A DNA stretch of 64,000 nt from Chamaecrista fasciculata. Taxonomy: Eukaryota > Streptophyta > Magnoliopsida > Fabales > Fabaceae. Where the stretch lies: positions 21,328-85,327 of the forward strand of contig QANZ01038692.1 of assembly GCA_003254925.1 (NCBI GenBank), written 5' to 3'. The translations under genes were made by a program, and so were the position numbers. Below, piece by piece: positions 11,868-22,167 of this stretch. Numbering within the stretch: the stretch's first letter is position 1; each line of letters opens with the position of its first letter. The notes beneath the pieces were generated by a model. It had not been told where the DNA came from and searched no databases. It saw only the letters and a list, made by a program, of their open reading frames with translations.

Positions 11868-14800
11868 TTTTTCATAGAAACCAGGAACTTAAATTAACAA
11901 AAAGATCCAGAGATCAAGAACATCCAATACATCAATCTATGCCTACTATGCGTGGCACAACCACCCCATAAAAGTCAGCAAAATAGAGGGAATTAATAAA
12001 GTTAGGCATACAATCATAAGAAACAAAAGATGATCTCTCTTTCAAAGCATGTTTTGCCATTGCATTCGCACAGAAATTGCCTTCACGGAGCACATGTTGA
12101 ACTGAGGTTTGCTGGAACAGAGCGAGCTTTGATCTGATAGCATGGATGACAAGGAAAAAGTGATGAGAATCATGAGAAGAAGAGCAAATTAGATCAACAA
12201 CATACTTGCAATCAGATTCCACAATAATACAAGATAAATCCAAACTTTGAGCAAGATAAATTCCAAGAAGAATGGCCCATAATTCTGCCAAAAGACTGCA
12301 TCCAAAACCTAGGTAACTAGAGAAACCCGCAGTCCAAACACCCGCATCATTCCTAATCAGACCCCTAGCAGCAATGGGGCCTAAACCATTGGTATTTTGC
12401 AAGCAAGACCCATCAGAGTTGATTTTATACCAATAACAGGGAGGAGGATGCCACTTAACATAAATGGTAGAGGTTAAGAGAGTAATAGGGTCCGCATTGG
12501 TAAGCGAAAACCATTCTAAAGCATGAAAATGGGCAAGAGACACAGTAGAGTTATAGCAAAACGGAGCATGATGGAAAACTTTAAGGTTTTTTGACATCCA
12601 AAGATACCATAAGCTATAAATAAACATAGTGCCATGTGAGGGACCCCAAGGAAGAGAGGAATCAGAGCAAGCATTAATTTTCAGCCAAACATAGAAATCA
12701 TCATTTGGAATCAGATTAATAAAAGCTTTATTAGCTTCCCAGAATAAAAGAGCCATATCACAATCTTTAAGGACATGTTGAAGAGTCTCGGATTGGCTAC
12801 CACACAAAGTACACACATTAGATATATTGATGCCTCTACAAGACAGATTTTCAGCACTAGGCAAAGCATTATGAGTGATTTTCCACATAAAGAAACATTT
12901 CCTAGCTTGGCACTTGAGATGCCAAATCCAAGTGAAACTGGAGCAGCTAGAATACAGATCAGAATGATTGTGGGGTCGGCATGCAATCTGGTATGCAGAA
13001 CTTAAAGAAAAAATGCCATTGAGATTAAATCTTCAAACAGTTTTATCACTACTCTGGACATCAATATCTCGGGGGATAGCTTGGATGCTATTAACAATAT
13101 CATTTGGGAGCACAAAAGGAATCTTAGACCAGTTCCACCCACCATAACTAGTCAAGACATCAAAAACTTTGAGGGATTTATCCTCAGCCCTCAACGGACC
13201 ACAAACAGCTTTATACAAAGGGCCATAGTTGCACCATGAATCATACCAAAAAGAAGTATTTTTCCCAAAAAAGATGATGTTATGAGAACCTGCAAGAGCT
13301 ATATGTTGGCCTCTCAAGAGACCTTTGCCAATCACAGAAGCAGCACAAGATTTAAGCTTCAGTCTAAAAGAACAAAGTGCAGCCCAAATATCATTATTAT
13401 CATGACTAAGAGCTCTCCAAAGAAGTTTAGCAAGAAAAGCATTATTTCTTTCAAAAGACTTACAGATGCCAAGCCCTCCATTTTTCTTTGATTGACAAAT
13501 TTTATCCCAATTGACCAAATGAATTTTATTTGAACCCCTCCCATCACTCCAAAGAAAATTCCTCAGCTTTATCAATTAAGAGGCATACAGTCTTGGGAAT
13601 AGGTATGCATTGCATGTAGTAAGCAAGAATACGAGAACAAACAGAGTTAATGAGAGTAACTTTACCCATCGAAGATAGAGACTTGGACTTCCATGAGTCA
13701 AGATTGCAAAGAACCTTATCCAAGAGGAATTTATAGTCTGAAATCTTATTGAAAGACCAAGAGGAAAGCCAAGGTACTTCCCTGGGTTGGTGGTAGCTTT
13801 GAGACCAAAAAGAGATTCGGCAGCCAAGATGTCTGAAGAAGAACAATTTTTAGATATCCATAAAAAAGATTTATTTTTATTAATGGAAAGACCAGAGCAT
13901 CCAGTGAAGGTGTGTAGGGCAGAAAGAGCAGCATGAAGACTACGGGGGTCATTTCTAACAAACAGAATAACATCGTCAGCATAGAATAAATGGGACACAC
14001 TGATGTTTTTTATCTTGAAAGGTTTCCAGGCCCCAGAAATCACCTCTTTGTTGATCAGAGCAGAGAAGATCTCCATACAAATGATAAAAAGGTAGGGTGA
14101 TATAGGGTCACCTTGCCTTATGCCGCAACCAGGAGAGAAAAAATCGGTGATACCACCATTAATAAGGACAGAATGTTGAACTGAAGAAATACAGCTCTTC
14201 AAGATGTTGACCCATTTAGAAGGGAAATTAAGAGACATCATAGCATTAATCAAAAACACCCAATTAATCTTATCACATGCTTTCTCAAGATCTAGGTTAA
14301 TCATAACAAACCCATGTTTACCATGCCTAAGATTTTTCATCTTAAAAACCACTTCTTGGGCAACCACAACATTATCAATACCTAGCCTTTTAGGGACAAA
14401 TGCACCTTGATTCGGAGAAATAACAGAAGAAAGAAGAGGTTTGAGCCTATTAGCTAACAACTTAGTAAAGATCTTGTAGACAGTGGTGCATAAACTTATA
14501 GGCCTAAAGCTACGAACCTCAGAAGGATTTGCACACTTGGGAATAAGACAAATGAGAGTCTTATTCCAAGTTGTTGGAATAGATTCGGAAAGGAAAGCTT
14601 TTTTAATTTCAGCAACAATGTCGTCACCAACAAATTCCCAAGAGGATTGGAAGAAAGCTGGTTGGAAACCATCTACCCCTGCCGCTTTGTGAGGTTTAAG
14701 GTCAAAAAGTGCTTTTTTAATTTCAGCAGCTTTCGGAATATCTGAGAAACCCAAAGTGGGTTGTAACTTGCTCAAAAAAGGAATAATATCAGAAGGAAAA

Positions 14801-15368
14801 GGAGAGAACTGGGAGGGCGAAAACAGGTTTCTAAAATAATTGATGACAAGAGAGCGGACATCATTAGGATTTGAGATCCAATCTCCCGAGTTATCTTTTA
14901 GAGCAGTAATCTTGTTAGCCCTTCTTCTTTTAATAACAGAAGCATGAAAATATGATGTATTAGCATCACCTAATTTCAACCAATCAATCCTGGACTTAGA
15001 CTTCCAAAGAGTTTCTTGAAGAGATAAAATATCAGAGTATTCCTTACCTAAGGAATCAAGCAGATTAAGGAGAAACTGGTTATGGCCATCAGAAAGGGCT
15101 CTATGGATACCATTAATGCGAGCAAGGACCCTTTTTTTTCTTTGAAAAATATTGCCAAAAGAGAGTTTATTCCAGTTAATAGCCTCAGATTTGAGAAGCT
15201 CCAGTTTAGAGAATAAAGAGGCTTCAAGATTAGAAATCCAAAGATATTTGGACAGCTCTTTAAAATCCGGTTGATCAAGCCAAATACGTTCACATCTAAA
15301 AGGCCTTGGAAAGAAGGTATGTATCAAAGGCTTAGAAACCAAGAGAATCGGATTGTGATCAGATTTGG
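11868..15368 (-). mobile_element. 5'-truncated L1-type LINE with 13-bp TSD
   Basis: The + strand begins with a T-run at about 11864-11872 (the poly(A) tail of a minus-strand element). The body then carries endonuclease-end, reverse transcriptase, zinc-finger and RNase H coding remnants in that order on the minus strand. Direct repeats acagcaaactttt (11855-11867) and acagtaaactttt (15369-15381) flank it with one mismatch, a normal LINE target duplication. The 5' boundary falls inside the endonuclease domain, just before the 'SDHNP' motif, so the ORF1 region and most of the endonuclease were never inserted. Confidence 0.9.
11932..15368 (-). pseudogene. LINE ORF2 remnant: endonuclease end, RT, zf-RVT, RNase H
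   Basis: In a full element this polyprotein nicks target DNA, reverse-transcribes the element RNA and degrades the hybrid. Here the reading is split. Frame 1 (15368 to 13576) starts at 'SKSDHNPILL', the endonuclease C-terminal SDH motif, and runs through RT with 'AAGVDGFQPAFFQ', 'LIPKC...RPISLC' and the catalytic 'FYADDVILF' (near 13970-13990). It then leaves frame near 13780. A second frame continues to 13544, and a third (13575-13033) has 'WDKICQSKKNGGLGI' and the start of the zinc-binding region. The last frame (12888-11932) has the zf-RVT 'CTLCGSQSETLQHVLKDC' and the RNase H domain, with 'INSDGS', 'AELWAILLGI' and 'VESDCKYVV'. At least three frameshifts make it dead. Confidence 0.9.
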
Positions 15369-15540
15369 ACAGTAAACTTTTCATTCTTCTTATTATTAAG
15401 GCTAGTAAAGCTCTATTTTGGGCTTGAATTTTGTTTTAGATATAACAGTTTTATGTATAAATCAATAATATGCAAAGTTCTTAATTTGTTAAAAATCACT
15501 GCTGAATGCAAGTGTCATATTGACATGCATGTTGTTAAAT

Positions 15541-15722
15541 TTTTTTTTTTTGGTTCCTCAAGGTATCTCTCAAGGTATCCCCCAGCCCGACAGGTCAAGC
15601 ACTAATCCTTCGCGGATTGGTGCTCCATTTAAGACTCGACTAAGTTGTATTTTAAAACATGTTAAATATTTTTTAATTATGTCTTGTCCAACGGTGAGAG
15701 TTCAAGTTTTAAGGACTTGAGC
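15541..15722 (-). mobile_element. tRNA-derived SINE (minus strand)
   Basis: The + strand starts with a run of T (poly(A) on the minus strand). On the minus strand there is an A-box-like 'GGAGCTCAAGTCC', then a B-box-like 'ACTTGAACTCTCACC', and a 3' part 'GACCTGTCGGGCTGGGGGAT' before the A-tail. The 3' part is shared with the fragment at 53150-53210. No clear target duplication was found. The distance between the boxes is short, suggesting an internal deletion. Confidence 0.6.
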
Positions 15723-15889
15723 TCCCCCAAGCAATCTCCAAAATGAAATTTAAAATATTCGAAATGATTTATTTTGAACTTGTTTTATAACTTCTCAGTA
15801 TATAATGTATACAAACTCCTCAGAATATTTAACTATTGATTTTTAAATTTACACTGAATCAATTAACCAGTTTGAATAATCATATACAT

Positions 15890-16085
15890 GATTTGGTTTC
15901 TGTATTTAAACTAACTTTATATTTTGTAATTCCTGAATTTGTACTGAATTTGGTCCCTAATTTTGTACTTTTTGGTCCCTAAATTTGGCTTAGGGATCAA
16001 ATTGTTGACAATTACAATAATTCAGAGATTGAGTAGTTAACTCAGTGTAAATAAAGGGACCAAATAATAGATTTTTTCAATATTT
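15890..16085. repeat. Partial foldback arm pair (GGTCCCTAA type)
   Basis: Contains 'TTTGGTCCCTAATTTTGTAC' on the left and 'AAAGGGACCAAAT' on the right, as in the other foldbacks, but the pairing is short and decayed. Confidence 0.4.
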
Positions 16086-16184
16086 AAATACTTGTTAAAA
16101 AATAAATTTTGATTCAAACTATTTAATATATACCAAGATTTCCACCATTTATAAAAAGATACCATTGATCAGTGTTAGTTTTAA

Positions 16185-16393
16185 GAATAAACTAATAATT
16201 TGGTCTTTAAAACATTATTAAACTAATAATTGAACTAACAATTTAATTTTTGAAAGATTGAAATACATAATTTTTTTTACTAAATAATATACTGTTTTAA
16301 TCTTTTAAGAATTAAACTGCGTATTTTAATGTTTCAGAAACCGAATTATCAATTTGATAATTTTTTTTAAGGGATTACATTATTAGTTTATTC
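16185..16393. mobile_element. MITE with 15-bp perfect TIRs
   Basis: GAATAAACTAATAAT at the left and ATTATTAGTTTATTC at the right are perfect inverted repeats. The interior is AT-rich and non-coding, about 209 bp in all. The target duplication is ambiguous in this AT-rich context. Confidence 0.65.
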
Positions 16394-16920
16394 TAATTTT
16401 AATCATTGCATTGGTTAATTATATAATAATAATAATTTTGTGAAACAACAAAAATCCAATTGTTTTATGATGTGAGCGATATGGGGAGAGAGAACAAGCA
16501 AGTTAGTTGGATTTGAAAAGAAGAAAGCAGCAGTTATAATATGAAACTGGCATTGTCAGCGATGGAATAAGAATAACAATCCAAGAAAAAACATTAAATT
16601 TATATAAAGAGAGCGTATGATTTATGAGAAGAAATCATGGTTTCCTAATGCTTCTAACTCCACCTGGGTGTCTCGTAGTACTAAGATGCTATTCTCACAT
16701 CACTTTCCGACTAGAGAGTACTATATGTTTATGAACTAAGAGAGAGAAAACTCACACACACAACTGGGAAAGCCATTAACTATTTCAAGCTCACCAATAA
16801 TTATATAGCTCCATTATACACACTGCATTTTTTGGTAAGACGTTTCCGTTTTGGTGAGCTGTTCTCTTTTAAGATTAAATAAATAAAGATTATAAAATAA
16901 ATAATAAATAAATAAAATAA

Positions 16921-17439
16921 GGCCAAAACCTCAAATTGTTCCCTTATGTATGGGGTGGACTTCAAATTAGTCCCTTATATTTCATTTGCTTTAGATTGAT
17001 TTTACATGTTTTCATAATTTCTCAAATCGGCCTGAAACATACTTTCAAGATGTGATTTAACTTCATTTTCTCATGATTTCAACTAAGCAGAGAAAAAAAA
17101 TTCTTGAAGAGTTTGTATATAGTTTCAAATCCATTGCATTTGGACGTGAAGCGAGATAAATATGACCAACTTCGCTTATTTGACCTTAAAACAAGTTCAC
17201 TTTCAAGATTCAAATTGACCTTATTTGTTGACAGTCTCAAATATTCGTCAAAAGAAACTCGTAATTCTAAATTCAAAGCATTCAAACTTGAAAAGAAAGA
17301 GATATGACCATATTCAGTATTTTTTGGGACCAATTTTAAAAAATATAAAAACATGTAGTACCGATTTAGAAGAAATGAAACATAAGGGACCAATTTAAAA
17401 TCTATCCCATATATAAGGGACCAATTTGAAGTTTTGGCC
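16921..17439. mobile_element. Foldback Mutator-like element with 9-bp TSD
   Basis: Ends GGCCAAAAC / GTTTTGGCC are perfect inverted repeats and the arms pair for most of the 519 bp ('ACTTCAAATTAGTCCCTTAT' against 'ATAAGGGACCAATTT'). It is flanked on both sides by ataaaataa (16912-16920 and 17440-17448). The match is exact, although the sequence is low-complexity. The open frames at 17079-17441 (-) and 17104-17307 (+) are translations of this inverted repeat. Confidence 0.75.
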
Positions 17440-17466
17440 ATAAAATAAATTATATTTAAGAAAAAA

Positions 17467-18198
17467 TTGTCATTTAGTCTTTATACCTCACTCAAAATTT
17501 TAATTTAATTAATCCCTATAATTTTAATTTTTTAAATCTTTAAATTTTAGTCCTTCATATTTAATTTGTGACTAAATATAGAATAAGTTAATTATATACT
17601 AATGAAGTTGTGGATTCAGATGACGGAGAAGATAACGTTAAATAGCTTTAGGAGATTGGGTTGAACCTGCAAGAAGAAACAAAGGGGTTGGACCCCGAAT
17701 GCACTTCGATGTCAGAGTCAGTAGATGTTTCTGGAGAATAAGCGAAAAATACAGTGAAAAATGAGTTTAGGAATATAAGAATGCGTCCCTTAATGAGGAA
17801 TCAAGACCTATTTATACGTGTGCTTGGAGATAAAGAAGTTGTTTATCTTGGAGGCCAAATCGAGGAGGCCATCAAGACAGTTATCAGATGGTTAAACCAG
17901 GTAGCTAGTTGGATAAAATAAGACCGCGCTGGGACTTAATGATCGTTAGAAGCTCTTTAGGGGGATCCCCACTAGGAAGTGCCTTATCAATTTATCATAT
18001 ACTAATACTAATATAAATAAGGTCAATTTCAAAGTTCACAAAATTTAGGATCACATTTTTTTTAATACTTACATTTATTTAAAAAAGTTAAGATAAAAAA
18101 TTAAAACCTTAAGGACTAAATTAAGATTTTGGATAAATAATAGGAACTAAATTAAAATTTTAGACAAACTATAAGGGTCAAATAAGGAATTTTTCCTA
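17467..18198. mobile_element. Foldback element split by an insertion
   Basis: The left arm ('CATTTAGTCTTTATACCTCA', 'AAAATTTTAATTTAATTAAT') is the inverted counterpart of the right arm ending near 'CTATAAGGGTCAAATAAGG'. The two halves are separated by the 393-bp insert at 17604-17996, so this element was present first. Confidence 0.6.
17604..17996 (-). mobile_element. LTR-like insertion nested in a foldback, 10-bp direct repeat flanks
   Basis: A block of distinct composition is flanked by atatactaat on both sides (17594-17603 and 17997-18006). If the duplication is taken as 8 bp the insert starts TG and ends CA, as LTRs do. On the minus strand it carries a degenerate version of the CATCGGAG leader motif found at 6640-7150 and 38170-38740. 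It has no coding capacity. Class assignment is uncertain, because LTR retroelements normally make 4-6 bp duplications. Confidence 0.5.
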
Positions 18199-18345
18199 TA
18201 TTTAATTTAGTAAATTTGACGAGGACAGTGTAATTTATTTATTGTCCACACACATGCCTCCTGTTGCTTCATAAATCTCATCACCTTCCTCGTTCACTCT
18301 CTCTCTCTTTATTTGAAGAGAGATGTGGGATCACTCTGTAAAAAC

Positions 18346-21316
18346 ATGAGCTTTTCAACTATATGCATTCCTTTCCTCCTTCTTCTTCTTCTCTTCGTGA
18401 TTCCATGCTTTCCCTTAAACAGAGACGGCGTTCTCTTGCTTTCTCTCAAATACTCTGTTTTAAGCGACCCTCTTTCCTCTCTCGCCACTTGGAATTACAG
18501 TGATGACACTCCTTGTTCATGGAATGGTGTCACATGTGGAACCACCTCGGATTCACCGAATGTTCCTCAGGATCGTGTGGTCGGCTTGTCTCTTCCGAAT
18601 TCTCAGCTTCTGGGTTCCATTCCCGATGATCTTGGTTCCATAGAAAATCTCCAAACTCTCGACCTTTCTAACAATTCCTTCAACGGGTCTCTCCCATCTT
18701 CGCTTTTCCAAGCTTCGAGCCTTTGTTTTCTCGATTTGTCCGATAATTTGATCTCCGGGGAGATTCCAGATTCCATCGTCCAGCTCGGGAATCTTCGGAT
18801 TCTGAATCTCTCCGACAATGCCTTGGCGGGAAAACTGCCTCCTGATTTGGGGAAAATGCAGAATCTCACAGTTGTTTCTCTGAGGAATAATTACTTGTTC
18901 GGTGAGATTCCCGGTGGGTTTCGAGTGATTCGGGTTTTGGATTTGTCTTCGAATCTGTTGAACGGATCTCTGCCTCGTGATTTCGGCGGCGACAGCTTGA
19001 AGTACTTGAACATCTCCGGCAACAAATTTTCCGGGAAAATCCCCCCGGAATTTTCCGAGAAAATTCCGGAAAATGCCACAATTGACTTCTCCTTTAACAA
19101 CCTCACCGGTGAGATCCCAGATTCCTCTGTTTTCGCGAATGAAGATTCCAAGTCGCTCTCCGGAAATCCCGGTTTATGCGGCGAAAAGATCAAGATTCCA
19201 TGTCCTATTATTAGTATTGTTCCTTCTCCTTCTCCTATTTCTCCTCCTGCATTCGCTGCGATCCCAAAAACACTCGAATCTCCGCCGCCAAATGCGTCTT
19301 CCAGAAAAAACAAGAACAAACTCAGAAAAGGAACAATTATAGGAATCATAATCGGTGACATCATCGGAATTGGAATACTAGCTTTCATTTTCACATACGT
19401 GTACCAATTAAAGCGAAGAAGAAAGAACAAAAGCATCGAGAGTGAGAATATAACGAAAGAACCCACCAATGATTGGTCATCATCATCGTCATCGTCAAAA
19501 GGATTCAGAAAATGGTCATGTTTGCGAAAGAAAACAGAGGAACAAGAATCACTATCGGAGTCAGAAGACTCAACCACGTCGTCTCGTGACAGCGAAGTCG
19601 TAGTAGAACCACAAAACGACAGTAAAACTCAGAGTAAACGACATCAACAAGAAGCATTGGTGACTGTAAACGGCGAGAAAGAGCTTGAAGTGGAGACGCT
19701 ACTTAAGGCGTCGGCTTATATTCTTGGAGCCACCGGTTCGAGCATAATGTATAAGGCTGTGTTGGAAGATGGTTCAGCTTTGGCGGTTCGGAGAATTGGC
19801 GAGACCGGCGTGGAGCGGTTCAAGGATTTTGAGAACCAGGTTCGAGTCATAGCCAAACTGGTTCACCCTAATTTGGTTCGGGTTCGAGGATTCTATTGGG
19901 GAAATGAAGATAAGCTCATCATCTATGATTTCGTGCCTAATGGCAGCCTCGCTAATGTTCGCTACAGTAAGTACACAAAAAAACATATTATTATGACACC
20001 TTTTAACTTTGCTCACATATATTTTTCTCATTTTTCAATTTGGTTTCATATTTTTTTTTTATACTTTTCGTTTATTATTTTTGGGTCATGTTTCAATTTA
20101 GTCTCATATCTGTAAGTGAGTTCTCAATTTGACCCCGTATCTTTAAGTCAGGTGCCAGTCTCATATCTTTGAGCTAAGTGAAAATATCAGCGAGACATTT
20201 TACAAAGATATGAGACCATTTTCAAACCTAACCAAAAGATATAAGACCAAATTGAGAAAAAGGTAATACGTGAGGGATAAAATAAGATTTTAGTCCAAAT
20301 TTATATTTTGACCCATATGATATAAATATATTAGTAGTTACATAGAAAGTTGTCACACTAAAATGCATGGGGTGGGGGCATAGAGGATGTGACGTAAACG
20401 GTGGTAGTAGGTGCAACTGAATGCTTTTCTTAAATGTATGGATAGATAGAGATAGTCAAAATTAAAACCGTGGCATTCTGACACTGAAACGCGTACCCAT
20501 ACATAATTGTGCCCATCTTGTGTTTTTCTCGTTCTTCTTATTTCAGTTTCTTCTTTTCTTTTTATTTGACTCATCATTATGTTTATGTGTTCTTCTTGCT
20601 TTGGAATGGAATAAATATTGTCAGGGAAGGTGGGTTCCTCGCCATGCCATTTGCCGTGGGAGATGAGGCTCAAAATAGCCCGAGGACTGGCACGTGGCCT
20701 GGCTTACCTCCACGACAAGAAGCACGTGCACGGCAATCTCAAGCCCAGCAATATTCTCTTGGGCCATGATATGGAGCCCAAGATTGGAGACTTCGGGCTC
20801 GAGAAAATTGTAACCGGAGACGCCAGTTACAAAGCTGGTGGGTCAGCCCGTATTTTCGGGAGCAAGAGATCTACGGCCTCACGTGATAGCTTCCAAGACG
20901 TGGTGAATGTTGGGCCTGGGCCTAGCCCAAGCCCAAGCCCGAGTTCCATTGGAGGAGGTGTATCTCCTTACCATGCACCAGAGTCACTAAGGAACTTAAA
21001 GCCTCACCCTAAATGGGATGTGTACTCTTTTGGGGTCATATTTCTTGAGCTACTAACGGGGAAGATCGTGGTTATGGATGAGACGGGGCATGGGCCTTCT
21101 GGGCTTTTGGTTGAGGATAAGAACCGGGCTTTGAGGATGGCTGACATGGCAATTCGGGCTGAAATGGAGGGTAAAGAGGAGGCTTTGTTGGCTTACTTTA
21201 AGTTAGGGTATAGTTGTATGTCTAGTGTCCCACAGAAAAGGCCACCAATGAAAGAAGTGTTGCAAGTACTTGACAAAGTCGCATCTTCTTCCTCCTCCTA
21301 TTATTATGGTCACTAA
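18346..21316 (+). CDS. LRR receptor-like kinase, subfamily III (At5g67280 type)
   Basis: Two exons, 18346-19966 and 20625-21316, joined at a split Arg codon (A|GG); intron GT at 19967, AG at 20623-20624; 770 aa. I chose the ATG at 18346 because it starts a clean signal peptide (MSFSTICIPFLLLLLLFVIP); the frame continues upstream only through a TTG. Order: signal peptide about 1-24; LRR N-terminal cap with 'CSWNGVTC'; about seven LRRs (79-270) closing at 'GNPGLCG'; Pro/Ser linker; transmembrane helix 330-352 followed by RRRK; acidic/Ser-rich juxtamembrane; kinase domain from about 440. Kinase residues are atypical: the ATP-binding Lys position reads AVRR (Arg482), the catalytic loop is HGN (576-578) instead of HRD, and DFG (596-598) is kept. 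This resembles plasma-membrane RLKs that signal with weak or no catalysis. The C-terminus ends in a Ser/Tyr tail, as in relatives. The ligand is unknown. Confidence 0.93.
20020..20262. mobile_element. MITE-like foldback in the RLK intron
   Basis: Arms 'TTTTTCAATTTGGTTTCATA' and, inverted, 'GACCAAATTGAGAAAAAG', with repeated 'CTCATATCTTTGAG' / 'AAAGATATGAGACC' phrases between them. It lies wholly within the 658-bp intron (19967-20624) and leaves the splice sites intact. Its boundaries are approximate. Confidence 0.6.
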
Positions 21317-22167
21317 ACATTAATGTATGTGTTTTTTTTCTCACTCATTCTGTAGAAAGGTGTATCTATGATTAACCAATAGGTTTTTCTGTTTGTATTC
21401 ATTGTTGTACGCTGTAATTGTGCGAGGTCCAATTAATTACATGTGCTGCCTTGATTATTGACACATTGATTATCCTAATTATTTAAGAATATTCTCCTAA
21501 TAGAATTGATTATTATGAGGGTAGTTGTTGTTCGCTTCAAAACCGGCTCCCGAACTGCTCCAGCGTTTTTCTTCTTCTCTCCTTCATCTTCTTCTTCTGC
21601 ACATTTCAATTTAGGGGAGGAGTTGTAATTACAATCCCTCCCTTATAATTTTATTTTCTTTAGTTGTATTTTCATTTTAATAAATCATCTAGATCTTTGG
21701 TGTTTCTTCCAGATCTATTTTCTGGTTCTATTTTTTTTATGGAATCAACGGGCCCAATTTGGCCCAAAACAAGGCCCAATTTTACATTGCTGTTAGTAAG
21801 ATAAGCCCAAATAGAAAATCGGCCCAACCTTGTTTTATTCAGCTTCACCTAACGGCTAGCGATTTAATAAAAAAAAAAAAAAAAANAAAAAAAAAAAAAA
21901 AGCCTAACGGCTATATATCTTGACTTCATGACGATTCGTAATTTGGACAAGTGGCACTTTCGGAATTGGGACAAAATTTAAAAAGTAGAAAACTGCCCGC
22001 TCCTCTCTATCGATTTAAATTTAAACTCGTGTCCTTTCACTTCCAGATAGCCGTTAGAGAGATAATAAAACTTCCCCCCTCTCTCTCTAGAATTCGCGTA
22101 GCAAAGAGGAACAACGAAATCCTTTCAGAAAGAAGAGAGAGAGAGAGAAAAATCAAAGAAACTAGGA
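21317..22167. other. RLK 3' region and EB1C upstream region
   Basis: Non-coding. An A-run with one N (21869-21901) lies in a 44-bp stretch flanked by direct repeats cctaacggcta (21848-21858, 21903-21913). A CT/GA-rich leader ('CCCTCTCTCTCTAG', 'GAAAGAAGAGAGAGAG') precedes the EB1C start, as is common in plant 5' UTRs. Confidence 0.5.

Noticed and set aside
17079..17441. 120-codon minus frame
   Set aside because: It lies entirely in the foldback at 16921-17439 and is mirrored on the + strand.
18313..18345. Upstream extension of the RLK reading frame
   Set aside because: It begins at a TTG, not an ATG. The ATG at 18346 starts a proper signal peptide.
18603..19577. Long minus-strand frames across the RLK exon (up to 228 codons)
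   Set aside because: Antisense shadows of the LRR and linker coding sequence; no independent features.
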